In this document: positions 50,901 to 58,284 of the stretch, piece by piece
How the letters are laid out: each line of letters starts with the position of its first letter
Position numbering within the stretch: the first letter of the stretch is position 1
Source of the DNA: an uncultured Oscillospiraceae bacterium
GTDB lineage: Bacteria; Bacillota; Clostridia; Oscillospirales; Oscillospiraceae
Length of the DNA stretch: 64,000 bases
Direction of reading: 5' to 3'
Assembly: GCA_934589675.1 (NCBI GenBank)
Contig: CAKTOF010000002.1
Span: forward strand, 1-64,000
The notes under the pieces: model-generated
Databases searched by the model: none
Seen by the model: the letters and a program-made list of their open reading frames with translations, nothing else
What the model was told of the DNA's origin: nothing
Made by a program: the position numbers and the translations under genes

Positions 50901-53484
50901 TCGTGCCGTTGACCGTAACATTATAGTTCTTGTTTTCGCAGGTGCGCATGCTGATCTCGTAGCTGCCAACGGAATCACCAACGCTCGCATTTGTCTGCAA
51001 GGACAGGCCAAGGCTCTCTTTCGTGTCCGAGCCGACAAGCGCGCCGTCCGGGACCGTGAAGGTCAGCGTGGGGATAGACTGCCCGTACTCGACGGAGATG
51101 GCGTCCGCATCGACCGTGATGTCCTTCGCGCGGACGGCGGTGATGGTGTAATCATACTCAAACGTGCCGCTCACGCCGTAGCCAGCGTCGGGTGTAAAAA
51201 TGAGTGTGACCTTCGTCGTGCCCGCCGCCGGGTAGGCAGCCGCGTCCTTGACGGAGATCGTGCCCGGGACATTGACTGTCGTCGTGGCCGTCAGTTTGTC
51301 ACTCGTGACCTTCAGAATGTCGCCATTCGTCATGCCGTAGACCGGGTCGCCCACGATCGTGATGCCGTTCCCGGCCGTCGGCCACGGGATGTTGATGTTC
51401 ACAGTGGTGAACGTGATGGTAACAGTCGCGGCTTCGTAGTTGGTGCTGGAGATCGTGGCCTCGACGGTCGCGGTCTTGCCCGACTCCGCCGTGCCGGTCG
51501 GGGTGTAGATCAGGACGCCGTATTCATCGACAGACGCGCTGGCGATGACCGAGTCGCCCGAAATTGTGGGCGTGCCCACGAATTTGACACCCGTCCAGCC
51601 GGTCGCAGGCGCGCCGATCAGGTCGGAAGCCTTGAGCGTTCCCTCAGTCTTGCTCTCGTGGTAGAGTGAGACGGAGCCTGTCAGCGCAGGGGCGGCGGCT
51701 TTGGCGATGGCAAACTGCACTGCGCCGGTGTTAGCCGCTTTGTAGTTCGTCGTCTGTTCGACAGACGCCTTGACCCAGTAGGTACCGGCGTTGGTCGGCT
51801 GTGCTGTTGTTTCGCCCTGCGTGCATTCGGCATTGGTGTAATACTTGTACGTCACAGTGCCATTGCCGGGATTCCCGGAGACCGTCGGCGAATTCGCCGT
51901 CTGGCCATACGTCCAGCCTGCCAGCGTGACCGCCGGGGCGATCGTCGCGCGGCCAATCGTGTAGTTCGCCGAACCGGTCGCGCCCGCATAGTTGCCCTTG
52001 CCGGTCGCCGTGACCGTCGCCGTGCCCGCGTTGGTGCAGTTCGTATAGGCGAGCTCGTAGTCCGTGCCCTCAGTCAGCGGCGTGCCGTTGCTCGTAACCG
52101 TGACCGTAGCCGGCTTCTTCTCGTTGCCATTGTCATAGACAAGCGTCTCGTCGGAAACCGCAACGTTCAGCGCCGCCGTGTTCGCCGTGATGCTCCACGT
52201 GAGCGTTATGTCATCCGTTGTTCCATCCGCCCACTGTGTCTCCGTCTTGTCGTTCAGAACTACGCCGGCCGTATAATCGCCGACATTGGTTCCTTTCTGC
52301 GTGCCGGTGATTGTGTAGTAGGCATTCCCGGACGTATTCCCGACCTCAAACGTCTGCTCTTCGCCGGTGTAAGTATAAGTACCGGTAGCTGTCGGGATCT
52401 CGACCGGAATCGGGTTTACTGTGATGCTGCCTGTCGTTGCAGTTTGACCGTTAATCTCCGGCGGCTCGATGCCCGTCGCGGTAATAAGGATCGGCTTTCC
52501 ATTATGCTCCGCGACCGTCATTTCAGTTCCTGCCTGAAGGAGCACTCCGCCAACCGTCAGGTTGTACTCGCGGACTGCAATCTCTCTCCCACTCTTAAAC
52601 ACCGCAACAACACTAAGGCCAGCCGGATCAAACTCATTGCCGCTCTGATAGGTCATCTTCGTCGGCTGCGACGTCACTTGGATTCTCTGCAGCTTGTCGC
52701 GGGTAACATTGATATACGCCGTCTCAGTGATTCCATTGGCCTGCACCGTAATCGCATTCCTACCGACCAAGAGGTCAAGATAACTGATGTCAAACGACGT
52801 AACCGGCGATGCCGTACCGTTTTCGTCAATGTGCTCGACCGTCAGCGCGTTCTTGATTGTTTCTTTGCTCGATGTCGGGTAAATAACTGCGTTCTCATCA
52901 ACCGTCACTTTCAGCGCGGGCGTGACGACGACGCTGTAGTCGCCCATTTTGATCGTGTCTGTGCCATCCGTGGCCAGGAACCGGATGCTGTTAATATCAT
53001 CTTTTCCCAGATCCGCAGTTGCCTGAAACCAGATTGTCGTAAGGAGGCCCTGTGTCTGGATGACATTGGTTGCGGTCGGGCCGGTACCCTCTTTGCGGTA
53101 AATGCCATCATTGCTTGCCCAGCCCGCCTTGACCACGCCCGCGCTCGGACTATTGGCCTCAGGCTTTGTAAGCGCATTATCTTCGTCGCGTCCTACATAC
53201 TTCAGCTTCGCCGCGTCGAAGCTGAATAGGAGATTGTAGTTTTTCACGGACTCTTCCAGTACGGATGAGTTTCCGGAGAAATAGACATTGGCATATACAT
53301 ATGAGTCTTCCGCTGCGCTGTCAATCTCCTGCATATTCATATCCGTCAGCTTCAGCGACAGATAAATCGTCTTTCCGTTTGTCCCCTCCGCAATCGGTGC
53401 AGCGGACACCGGCAGGACTGCAAAGCCCGCCAGCAGCGCCACAACCAGAAGCAGCGAAATCGCTTTCTCGAGTTTTTTCAGCAT
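47959..53484 (-). CDS. Giant SLH surface protein with cohesin-like N-terminus and Ig-like repeats
   Basis: An 1841-residue secreted protein. It has a signal peptide (about 1-29), a cohesin-like beta-sandwich (about 35-190), an Ig-like segment (about 195-345), then MBG/YDG-type repeats of about 80 residues (each around a YxxTG-x-KGN-type or NAGTYWVKA turn), a BIg2-like domain (about 1330-1420) and a Cys-free beta-rich region. Three SLH motifs (about 1655-1841) carry RFDDVTPELW, KFSDVTDATW and the weaker AFADADAAGTY. It would be a long fibre fixed to the wall polymer. It is the third gene of the cohesin/dockerin operon, 23 bases behind the dockerin gene, with an AAGGAGAGG ribosome site. Whether the N-terminal domain binds the dockerin is inference. 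Confidence 0.85.
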   Translation of the reverse strand: MLKKLEKAISLLLVVALLAGFAVLPVSAAPIAEGTNGKTIYLSLKLTDMNMQEIDSAAEDSYVYANVYFSGNSSVLEESVKNYNLLFSFDAAKLKYVGRDEDNALTKPEANSPSAGVVKAGWASNDGIYRKEGTGPTATNVIQTQGLLTTIWFQATADLGKDDINSIRFLATDGTDTIKMGDYSVVVTPALKVTVDENAVIYPTSSKETIKNALTVEHIDENGTASPVTSFDISYLDLLVGRNAITVQANGITETAYINVTRDKLQRIQVTSQPTKMTYQSGNEFDPAGLSVVAVFKSGREIAVREYNLTVGGVLLQAGTEMTVAEHNGKPILITATGIEPPEINGQTATTGSITVNPIPVEIPTATGTYTYTGEEQTFEVGNTSGNAYYTITGTQKGTNVGDYTAGVVLNDKTETQWADGTTDDITLTWSITANTAALNVAVSDETLVYDNGNEKKPATVTVTSNGTPLTEGTDYELAYTNCTNAGTATVTATGKGNYAGATGSANYTIGRATIAPAVTLAGWTYGQTANSPTVSGNPGNGTVTYKYYTNAECTQGETTAQPTNAGTYWVKASVEQTTNYKAANTGAVQFAIAKAAAPALTGSVSLYHESKTEGTLKASDLIGAPATGWTGVKFVGTPTISGDSVIASASVDEYGVLIYTPTGTAESGKTATVEATISSTNYEAATVTITFTTVNINIPWPTAGNGITIVGDPVYGMTNGDILKVTSDKLTATTTVNVPGTISVKDAAAYPAAGTTKVTLIFTPDAGYGVSGTFEYDYTITAVRAKDITVDADAISVEYGQSIPTLTFTVPDGALVGSDTKESLGLSLQTNASVGDSVGSYEISMRTCENKNYNVTVNGTRKLTITQASITKIEPWETLVVSLNANHSANTSIVSLKTLLNLPTGYPVYYAGGKIDMPVDWDDGSGTFNVKGGEYTFTGTIKLNNNFKNDKNVNLTLMAKVVVSPVMVTAITLAPNAATVAKSQATSASNLANLTGSVTATVTWDPTVVSDDDLKTLTPTWNTTIDAVKSAASQVSTTDTTVTLMMNNTFPAWATVEAAMPTFALTITPKYPVNVAFTTSITDTVYGTALATPVAEQMDAGHGTDGTITYTYYTASGTKLGGAPTNVGSYKVVAEVVSDTHSGKAECAFQITPRTATLVWDGTAERTFDNQNSAVTATVSNKIGSDNVTVTVSGGTEKNAGTHTATATALTGEAAGNYQLPESGLTQDYTITRADRGAITDVQDTTLAGKTLSAALTPEVEHDLDRSASFTFVSADPSVVSVSSNGKVTALANGSAVITITVPTTTNYNAASKTVTITAVATPVTGVSVPDDATYTATLDGQTIKVAGYIASDGSVTITPTLADGVTGNAVTIAAADIGKNAELEVTVDGKKIVYTVDTSAVTVKKANVTVHVKVSVSDELTGVDWTTAEIKNLDAAVAQEIFGEAAKNDKIKTIEVALKISVKSYDNSKVLRLELKPVVTYKDADGNPIGEVEQLIPNSAIRSLIQMCIPLPNGFTPNYAKHHLTSGGFEYLPIDLRAKPGFAIWKQSSFSEVELISDSRTATVTFALSDGSKVKKTLTPADIGSALPTDSKPGATFNGWSYGAASTPTKVLTEELLTALAQASGTVELTASFTPAGGGAIGGGGMVIAPAETHAACDRFDDVTPELWCHDAVEFVVDRGLMNGVTTTMFAPGRTLNRGMFVTILYRLAGSPAVTGSRKFSDVTDATWCRDAVIWAAENGIVTGFSDGTFQPAAAVSRQQLVTFLYRYAALCGYDTASGSLGAFADADAAGTYARDALGWAIRSGIVQGSAGRLNPQQLTNRGQTATILMRFLDLFEKA

Positions 53485-53507
53485 ATGTTTACCTCTCCTT
53501 ATGATAC

Positions 53508-54155
53508 TTAGTCAAAAGTCGTGATTTGTCCAACAAAGTACTTCAGAATCAGCAATGCGTCTGCCGAATCTATCGTATTATCCCGGTTCACATTTGCTGC
53601 CAGCCGCTGCTGCTCTGTCGGCGTTTTCATTCCAACAAAAAACTGCAACGCAAGAAGCGCGTCGGCCGAGTCCACCGTCCCGTCGTCATTCACGTCTCCC
53701 AGCCGGTACGCCTGATAATACGAAAACCCCGCGACCTTTTTCAGCGTTCCGCCTTCGCCGACGATGCAGAGGCTGTACGCTCCCGCTTTCAGGTCGGACG
53801 GGTAGATCTCGAACACCACGGAGCCGGATGCGGCCTTCTGGTCGATGTAGCGGATGTTCTTCTCCGTCGGCAGTTCGGTGTCTCCCTCGAGGGCGAGGAC
53901 GAGCTGCTGGCCGGTGAGGCTCGGCGTCGTAAGCGTAAAGCGGACGGCTTCGGGATAGAAATTCTGATCTTTGTCCCCGACCGTCGCCGTCTGCGCGTCG
54001 ATCGCCGTGCCCGCCGCGTTTTTCACGGTCAGCGTATAGCCCTCCGCCGCCCAGTCGCCGTACACGCCCGACTGCGTCGGGGCGGCCGCGTAGGCCGTGA
54101 CGGCGAGGGCCGCGAGCGTGAGCATCAGGACGAGAATCCCACGGATCTTTTTCAT
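53508..54155 (-). CDS. Dockerin type I protein
   Basis: A 215-residue secreted protein: a signal peptide (about 1-24), a beta-rich module of unknown type (about 28-140), and a C-terminal dockerin with two calcium-binding repeats, GDVNDDGTVDSADALLALQ and ANVNRDNTIDSADALLIL. Each shows the D-x-N-x-D-x-x-x-x-x-x-D loop plus F-helix. Positions 10/11 of both loops are Ser-Ala, so the repeats are nearly symmetrical, as in dockerins that bind cohesin in two orientations. No enzymatic domain is present. Adjacent genes supply the cohesins. Confidence 0.9.
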   Translation of the reverse strand: MKKIRGILVLMLTLAALAVTAYAAAPTQSGVYGDWAAEGYTLTVKNAAGTAIDAQTATVGDKDQNFYPEAVRFTLTTPSLTGQQLVLALEGDTELPTEKNIRYIDQKAASGSVVFEIYPSDLKAGAYSLCIVGEGGTLKKVAGFSYYQAYRLGDVNDDGTVDSADALLALQFFVGMKTPTEQQRLAANVNRDNTIDSADALLILKYFVGQITTFD

Positions 54156-54169
54156 AAATGCGCTCCTCC

Positions 54170-55216
54170 TTACGAAATGGCGTCCACGAAGTTCAGCAGG
54201 ATGGCCGCGATCTGCGCGCGGCTGGCCGGCTTTTTCGGGCTGAGCGTCGTCTCGGACGTGCCGGAGACGACGCCGTTGTAGATGGCCCAGTCGAACGCCG
54301 CGCGCGCGTAGGACGCGACGGCGCCGCTGTCTTCAAACTTGCTTTGGTAGACGGCCGAGAAGAGCGTCTCCATGCCGCTCACGCCGCCGCTGTAGCGGAA
54401 GAGGATGGCCACGGCCTGCTCGCGCGTGACGGCACCGGACGGGTCAAACCGGCCGTCCGCGCGGCCGTTCACATAGCCGTTCTGCGACGCCCACGCGATG
54501 GCGGCTGCGAAGCGGCTCGTCGCCGGGACGTCCGGAAACTTCGCCGCGGCCGTCACGGCCGGCTCGCCCGCGAGGCGGTAGAGCATGAGCGTGAACTGCG
54601 CGCGCGTGACGGGGTCGCCCGGGCGGAATGTGCCGTCCGCGTAGCCCGCGATGAGGCCGAGCGACACGGCGCGCGCGATGGCGTCATGCGCCCAGTAGCC
54701 GGACGGGACGTCCGTAAACAGCGCCGCCGCAGCGCCGCCCGCACCGGGCAGGACGCCGGGCGTCCCCGCGGCGAGCGACCAGACGATCTCCGCGCCCGCC
54801 TCGTCCGTCAGCGACACATCCGCGAGTGAAAAGCCGGGGTCGCCGGATTTTAAGACCACGAACCGGAACGACGCGAGCACACCGTCGCGCTTACCCGGCG
54901 TCGTCCCCGCGGCGGCGACGATCGCGCCGCCGGAGGCGGCCTCGTTGCCCGCGCTGAGCATCCCGGAAAGCGCCGCGCCCGCCCCGGCAGATGTACAGCG
55001 GACGACGGCGGCATTGTACCGGAGCGTCAGCTGCGCCGCGCACAGGCCGGGATTGCCCGAGATGGACACCGTCACCTCGAACGACTGCCCCGCTGCCGGC
55101 AGCGACGCGGGCTGCGTCAGCGTCAGCACCGCGCCGTCCGCCGCCCGCGCCGGGACAAACAGCCCCGCCGCAAGCGCCAGACAAAGCACCAGTGACGCCC
55201 ACCTTTTCCATTTCAT
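54170..55216 (-). CDS. Cohesin-SLH anchoring protein (scaffoldin-like)
   Basis: A 348-residue secreted protein: a signal peptide (about 1-25), a single cohesin (about 27-165; AAGQSFEVTVSISGNPGLCAAQLTLRYN and the LASFRFVV strand are characteristic), then three SLH motifs (about 172-348; LFTDVPSGYWAHDAI, KFPDVPATSRFAAAI, KFEDSGAVASYARAA). This is the composition of cellulosome anchoring proteins such as OlpA/SdbA. It is the first gene of the operon and has its own promoter. The natural partner is the dockerin protein encoded 14 bases downstream. Confidence 0.92.
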   Translation of the reverse strand: MKWKRWASLVLCLALAAGLFVPARAADGAVLTLTQPASLPAAGQSFEVTVSISGNPGLCAAQLTLRYNAAVVRCTSAGAGAALSGMLSAGNEAASGGAIVAAAGTTPGKRDGVLASFRFVVLKSGDPGFSLADVSLTDEAGAEIVWSLAAGTPGVLPGAGGAAAALFTDVPSGYWAHDAIARAVSLGLIAGYADGTFRPGDPVTRAQFTLMLYRLAGEPAVTAAAKFPDVPATSRFAAAIAWASQNGYVNGRADGRFDPSGAVTREQAVAILFRYSGGVSGMETLFSAVYQSKFEDSGAVASYARAAFDWAIYNGVVSGTSETTLSPKKPASRAQIAAILLNFVDAIS

Positions 55217-55273
55217 TTTCGACCCCTCATTTCCGAGATTTTTATGTTCTAAAGGGTTCCATTCCTATTATTT

Positions 55274-55302
55274 AGTATAGCAGTTTGCCCGCCGCAGCGC
55301 AA
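55274..55302 (-). promoter_or_regulatory. Promoter of the cohesin/dockerin operon
   Basis: TTGCGC, a 17-base spacer and TATACT on the minus strand, about 55 bases before the ATG. Confidence 0.7.
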
Positions 55303-55371
55303 ATCGAATGTACCCAAAATTTCCAACCCATTTTTGTAACTCTTGTCTCATACTTTCGGATGGGTCACAGC

Positions 55372-55413
55372 AAAAATCACCGACTGAGCGACATTTGTCG
55401 CCCAGTCGGTGAT
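55372..55413 (-). terminator. Intrinsic terminator of the oligopeptide transporter operon
   Basis: ATCACCGACTGGGCGAC pairs with its near-perfect complement around a four-base loop and is followed by TTTTT on the minus strand. Confidence 0.9.
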
Positions 55414-55434
55414 GATGGAAGGCAGCGCGATTTT

Positions 55435-56412
55435 TCAGGGGTTCTGCGTCTGTACGTCGATCTCGCGCCAGCGGAAGCACGCGACGCGGTGGCCGGGCTC
55501 GGCCTCCTCGAGCGGCGGGACGGCGGTATTGCACCGCTCCGTTGCATACGGGCAGCGCGCGGCGAAGCGGCAGCACTCCGGCGAGTCGACGGGCGAGGTG
55601 ATCTCGCCGCGCAGCAGGATGCGCGGCGGCTTTTCGCCCAGCGTCGGCACAGGGATGGCCGAGAGCAGCCCGGCCGTGTACGGGTGGAGCGGGCGCTCAA
55701 ACAGCCGCTCGGACTCGCAGTATTCGACCGTCGTGCCGAGGTACATGACCATGATGTCGTTGGAAATGTGCTTGACGACGGACAGATCGTGCGTGATGAA
55801 CACGTACGACAGGCCGTGCGCCTCCTGAAGATCCTGCAGCAGGTTGAGGATCTGCGCCTGGATGGACACGTCGAGCGCCGAGACCGGTTCGTCGCAGACG
55901 ATGAACTTCGGATCGAGCGCGAGCGCGCGGGCGATGCCGACTCTCTGTCGGCGGCCGCCGTCGAGCTCGTGCGGGTAGCTGAAGGCGAGGCGGCGCGCGA
56001 GACCGGCCGTGTCCATAAGCCCGAACACGCGGCTGCGCAGTTCCTTTTTGCTGCGGCAGACCTTGTAGATGCGCAGCGGCTCGGCGATGAGGTCATAGAT
56101 GCAAAGGCGCGGATTGAGCGACGAGTACGGATCCTGGAAAATGAGCTGCATATTGCGGCGCAGCTGTTTTTTCTCCTCGCCTTTGGCCTCGGTGACGGAC
56201 TTTCCGTCGAAGAGGACGGTGCCCTCCGTCGCGTCAAGCAGGCCGATGATCGTCCGGCCGAGCGTCGACTTTCCGCAGCCGGACTCACCGACGACGCCGA
56301 GCGTCTGCCCCGCACCGAGCGCGAACGACACGTCTTCGACCGCATGGAGCGTGCCGGACGTCGTTTTGAAGTACTTTTTCAGATTGCGGACCTCGAGAAG
56401 CTCTCCCATCAC
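55435..56412 (-). CDS. oppF: Oligopeptide/dipeptide ABC transporter ATPase (OppF/DppF)
   Basis: A 325-residue ATPase with Walker A GESGCGKST, signature DGGRRQRVGIARA (the first residue is Asp, not the usual Ser) and Walker B FIVCDEPVSALD. The C-terminal oligo_HPY extension holds the CRFAARCPYATERC cysteine cluster, which binds an Fe-S cluster in homologues. Its ATG overlaps the oppD stop as ATGA. It powers peptide uptake with OppD and the two permeases encoded upstream. Confidence 0.92.
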   Translation of the reverse strand: MMGELLEVRNLKKYFKTTSGTLHAVEDVSFALGAGQTLGVVGESGCGKSTLGRTIIGLLDATEGTVLFDGKSVTEAKGEEKKQLRRNMQLIFQDPYSSLNPRLCIYDLIAEPLRIYKVCRSKKELRSRVFGLMDTAGLARRLAFSYPHELDGGRRQRVGIARALALDPKFIVCDEPVSALDVSIQAQILNLLQDLQEAHGLSYVFITHDLSVVKHISNDIMVMYLGTTVEYCESERLFERPLHPYTAGLLSAIPVPTLGEKPPRILLRGEITSPVDSPECCRFAARCPYATERCNTAVPPLEEAEPGHRVACFRWREIDVQTQNP

Positions 56413-57380
56413 GCATCCTCCTTTTTCTCCTGGCAGAACAGGCAGCGGACCTGATGGCCGGGTTCGACCTCATAAAGCCCCGGCTGCTCCTTCGCGCAGC
56501 GCTCCTGCGCCGCCGGGCAGCGCGGATGGAATTTACAGCCGGCCGGCAGCGCCATCGGGTCTGGCATGAGGCCGGGGATGGGCTCGAGCCGCCGCACCTT
56601 GCGGTGCAGGCTCGGCAGCGAGTGAAACAGGCCGAGCGTGTATGGGTGGCGCGGATTGTTGAAAATGTGCTCCAGCGTTCCATATTCCACGATCTCGCCC
56701 GCGTACATGATGGCCACGGAAGAGCACGTCTCTGAGACGATGCCGAGGTCGTGCGTGATGAGGATCATGCTCGTTCCGAAATCGTGCTTCAGGCTTCTGA
56801 TCATGTCGAGCACCTGCGCCTGAATCGTCACGTCAAGCGCCGTCGTCGGCTCGTCGGCGATGAGCAGCTCCGGGTTGCATGAGAGCGCGATGGCGATGAC
56901 GACGCGCTGTTTCATCCCGCCGGAGAACTGGTGCGGATAGTCCCGGCCGCGCGCGGCCGGGATGCCGACCTTCTCGAGCATCTCAAGCGCGCGGTCCAGC
57001 GCTTCGGTCTTCGAGCAGCCCTCGTGGATGCGGATGCCCTCGGCAATCTGCTCGTCGACGCGAAGGACGGGGTTGAGCGCCGTCATGGGGTCCTGAAAGA
57101 TCATGGCGATGCGCTTGCCGCGGATGCGGCGCATCTCGAGCTCGCTCTTCTCCATGAGGTTTTCGCCATCCAGCCGGATCTCGCCCTTTACGATCTTGCC
57201 CGGCGACGGAATCAGGCGCAGGATGCCGAGCGCCGTTGTCGTCTTGCCCGCGCCCGTCTCGCCGACAAGGCCGAGCGTGCCGCCCTTTTCCAGGGTCAGG
57301 TCGATGCCGCCCACAGCCTGCACGCAGCCGTCGTCTGTCAGGAAGTGGATCGTCAGGTCTTTTATCTCAAGAAAACTCAT
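56409..57380 (-). CDS. oppD: Oligopeptide/dipeptide ABC transporter ATPase (OppD/DppD)
   Basis: A 323-residue ATPase: Walker A GETGAGKTT (about 40), signature FSGGMKQRVVIAIA, Walker B LLIADEPTTALD, and the oligo_HPY C-terminus with the cysteine cluster CKFHPRCPAAQERC. Standard length. A strong TAAGGAGG precedes the ATG, 13 bases after the dppC stop. Confidence 0.93.
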   Translation of the reverse strand: MSFLEIKDLTIHFLTDDGCVQAVGGIDLTLEKGGTLGLVGETGAGKTTTALGILRLIPSPGKIVKGEIRLDGENLMEKSELEMRRIRGKRIAMIFQDPMTALNPVLRVDEQIAEGIRIHEGCSKTEALDRALEMLEKVGIPAARGRDYPHQFSGGMKQRVVIAIALSCNPELLIADEPTTALDVTIQAQVLDMIRSLKHDFGTSMILITHDLGIVSETCSSVAIMYAGEIVEYGTLEHIFNNPRHPYTLGLFHSLPSLHRKVRRLEPIPGLMPDPMALPAGCKFHPRCPAAQERCAKEQPGLYEVEPGHQVRCLFCQEKKEDA

Positions 57381-57393
57381 GCTGCTTGCCTCC

Positions 57394-58284
57394 TTAGCGC
57401 TTCAGACGCGGGTCGAGCGCGTCGCGCAAGCCGTCGCCGAACAGGTTGAAGCCGAACAGCGTTGCCATAATGGCCAGGCCGGGAAATATGACCATGGGAT
57501 AGAAATCACGAATGAACTCTCGTCCGCTCGAGAGCATGGAGCCCCACTCCGGCGTCGGCGGCTGAACGCCAAGGCCGATGAACGACAGGCTCGAGATCAT
57601 CATGATGCACGCGCCGACGCGCAGCGTCGACTCGACGATGATCGGCGAGAGCGTGTTGGGCAGGATATGGCGCAGCATCGTGCGCACACTACCCGCGCCG
57701 CACACGCGCGCGGCCTCAACGTACTCCTGATCGCGGATGGACATGACGATGGCGCGCATCATGCGCGCGTAGCCCGGCACCGCGCCGATGGAGATGGCGA
57801 TGATCGTGTTGAAAATGCCCGAGCCGAGCGCCGCCGAGATACAAACGGACAGCAGGAAGCCCGGGATGGCCAGGATGAGGTCCATCAGGCGCATGATGAC
57901 GCTCTCGCAGATGGAGCCGAAGTAGCCCGCGATGAGCCCGAGCACCCCGCCGGCCACAAGGCCGAACGCCACGGCGAGCACCGCGACGAGCAGCGACACG
58001 CGCCCGCCGTAAATGACGCGCGACAAAATGTCGCGCCCGTAGTTGTCCGTGCCCATGAGGTGGCGCGCGCTGGGGTATTCCATGGCGGCGGCAAAGTCCG
58101 TCGCCGCGTAGTCATATGGCGCAACGATGTCGGCGAAAACTGCGCATATGGATAAGACGAGCACGAGCGCCATGCCGACCATAGCCAGCTTGTTGCGGCG
58201 GAGGCGGCGCCAGATGTCGCGCAGCTGGCTGCGCTTTTTCAGGTCGTCGTCCGAGAGGACGGCGGCATTGACTGTCGTTTCCAC
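57394..58284 (-). CDS. dppC: Oligopeptide/dipeptide ABC transporter permease (OppC/DppC)
   Basis: A 296-residue permease with six helices. The N-terminal OppC motif is followed by HLMGTDNYGRDILSRVIYGGR (about 80) and the EAA loop EAARVCGAGSVRTMLRHILPN. The start is GTG, directly abutting the stop of the DppB gene. It forms the membrane channel with DppB. Confidence 0.93.
   Translation of the reverse strand: METTVNAAVLSDDDLKKRSQLRDIWRRLRRNKLAMVGMALVLVLSICAVFADIVAPYDYAATDFAAAMEYPSARHLMGTDNYGRDILSRVIYGGRVSLLVAVLAVAFGLVAGGVLGLIAGYFGSICESVIMRLMDLILAIPGFLLSVCISAALGSGIFNTIIAISIGAVPGYARMMRAIVMSIRDQEYVEAARVCGAGSVRTMLRHILPNTLSPIIVESTLRVGACIMMISSLSFIGLGVQPPTPEWGSMLSSGREFIRDFYPMVIFPGLAIMATLFGFNLFGDGLRDALDPRLKR

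Noticed and set aside
47935..51669. A 1244-codon open frame on the plus strand, opposite the giant SLH gene
   Set aside because: Its translation is rich in Arg, Asp and Val with no domain logic, and it is the mirror of a GC-rich repeat gene that has a signal peptide, SLH motifs and a ribosome site. The same applies to long plus-strand frames opposite the molybdoenzyme, S9 peptidase and CARDB genes.
47959..53484. Tandem repeats of the giant surface gene as a CRISPR-like or satellite array
   Set aside because: The similarity is at protein level between divergent Ig-like domains. No short, evenly spaced DNA repeats are present, and no cas gene was seen anywhere.
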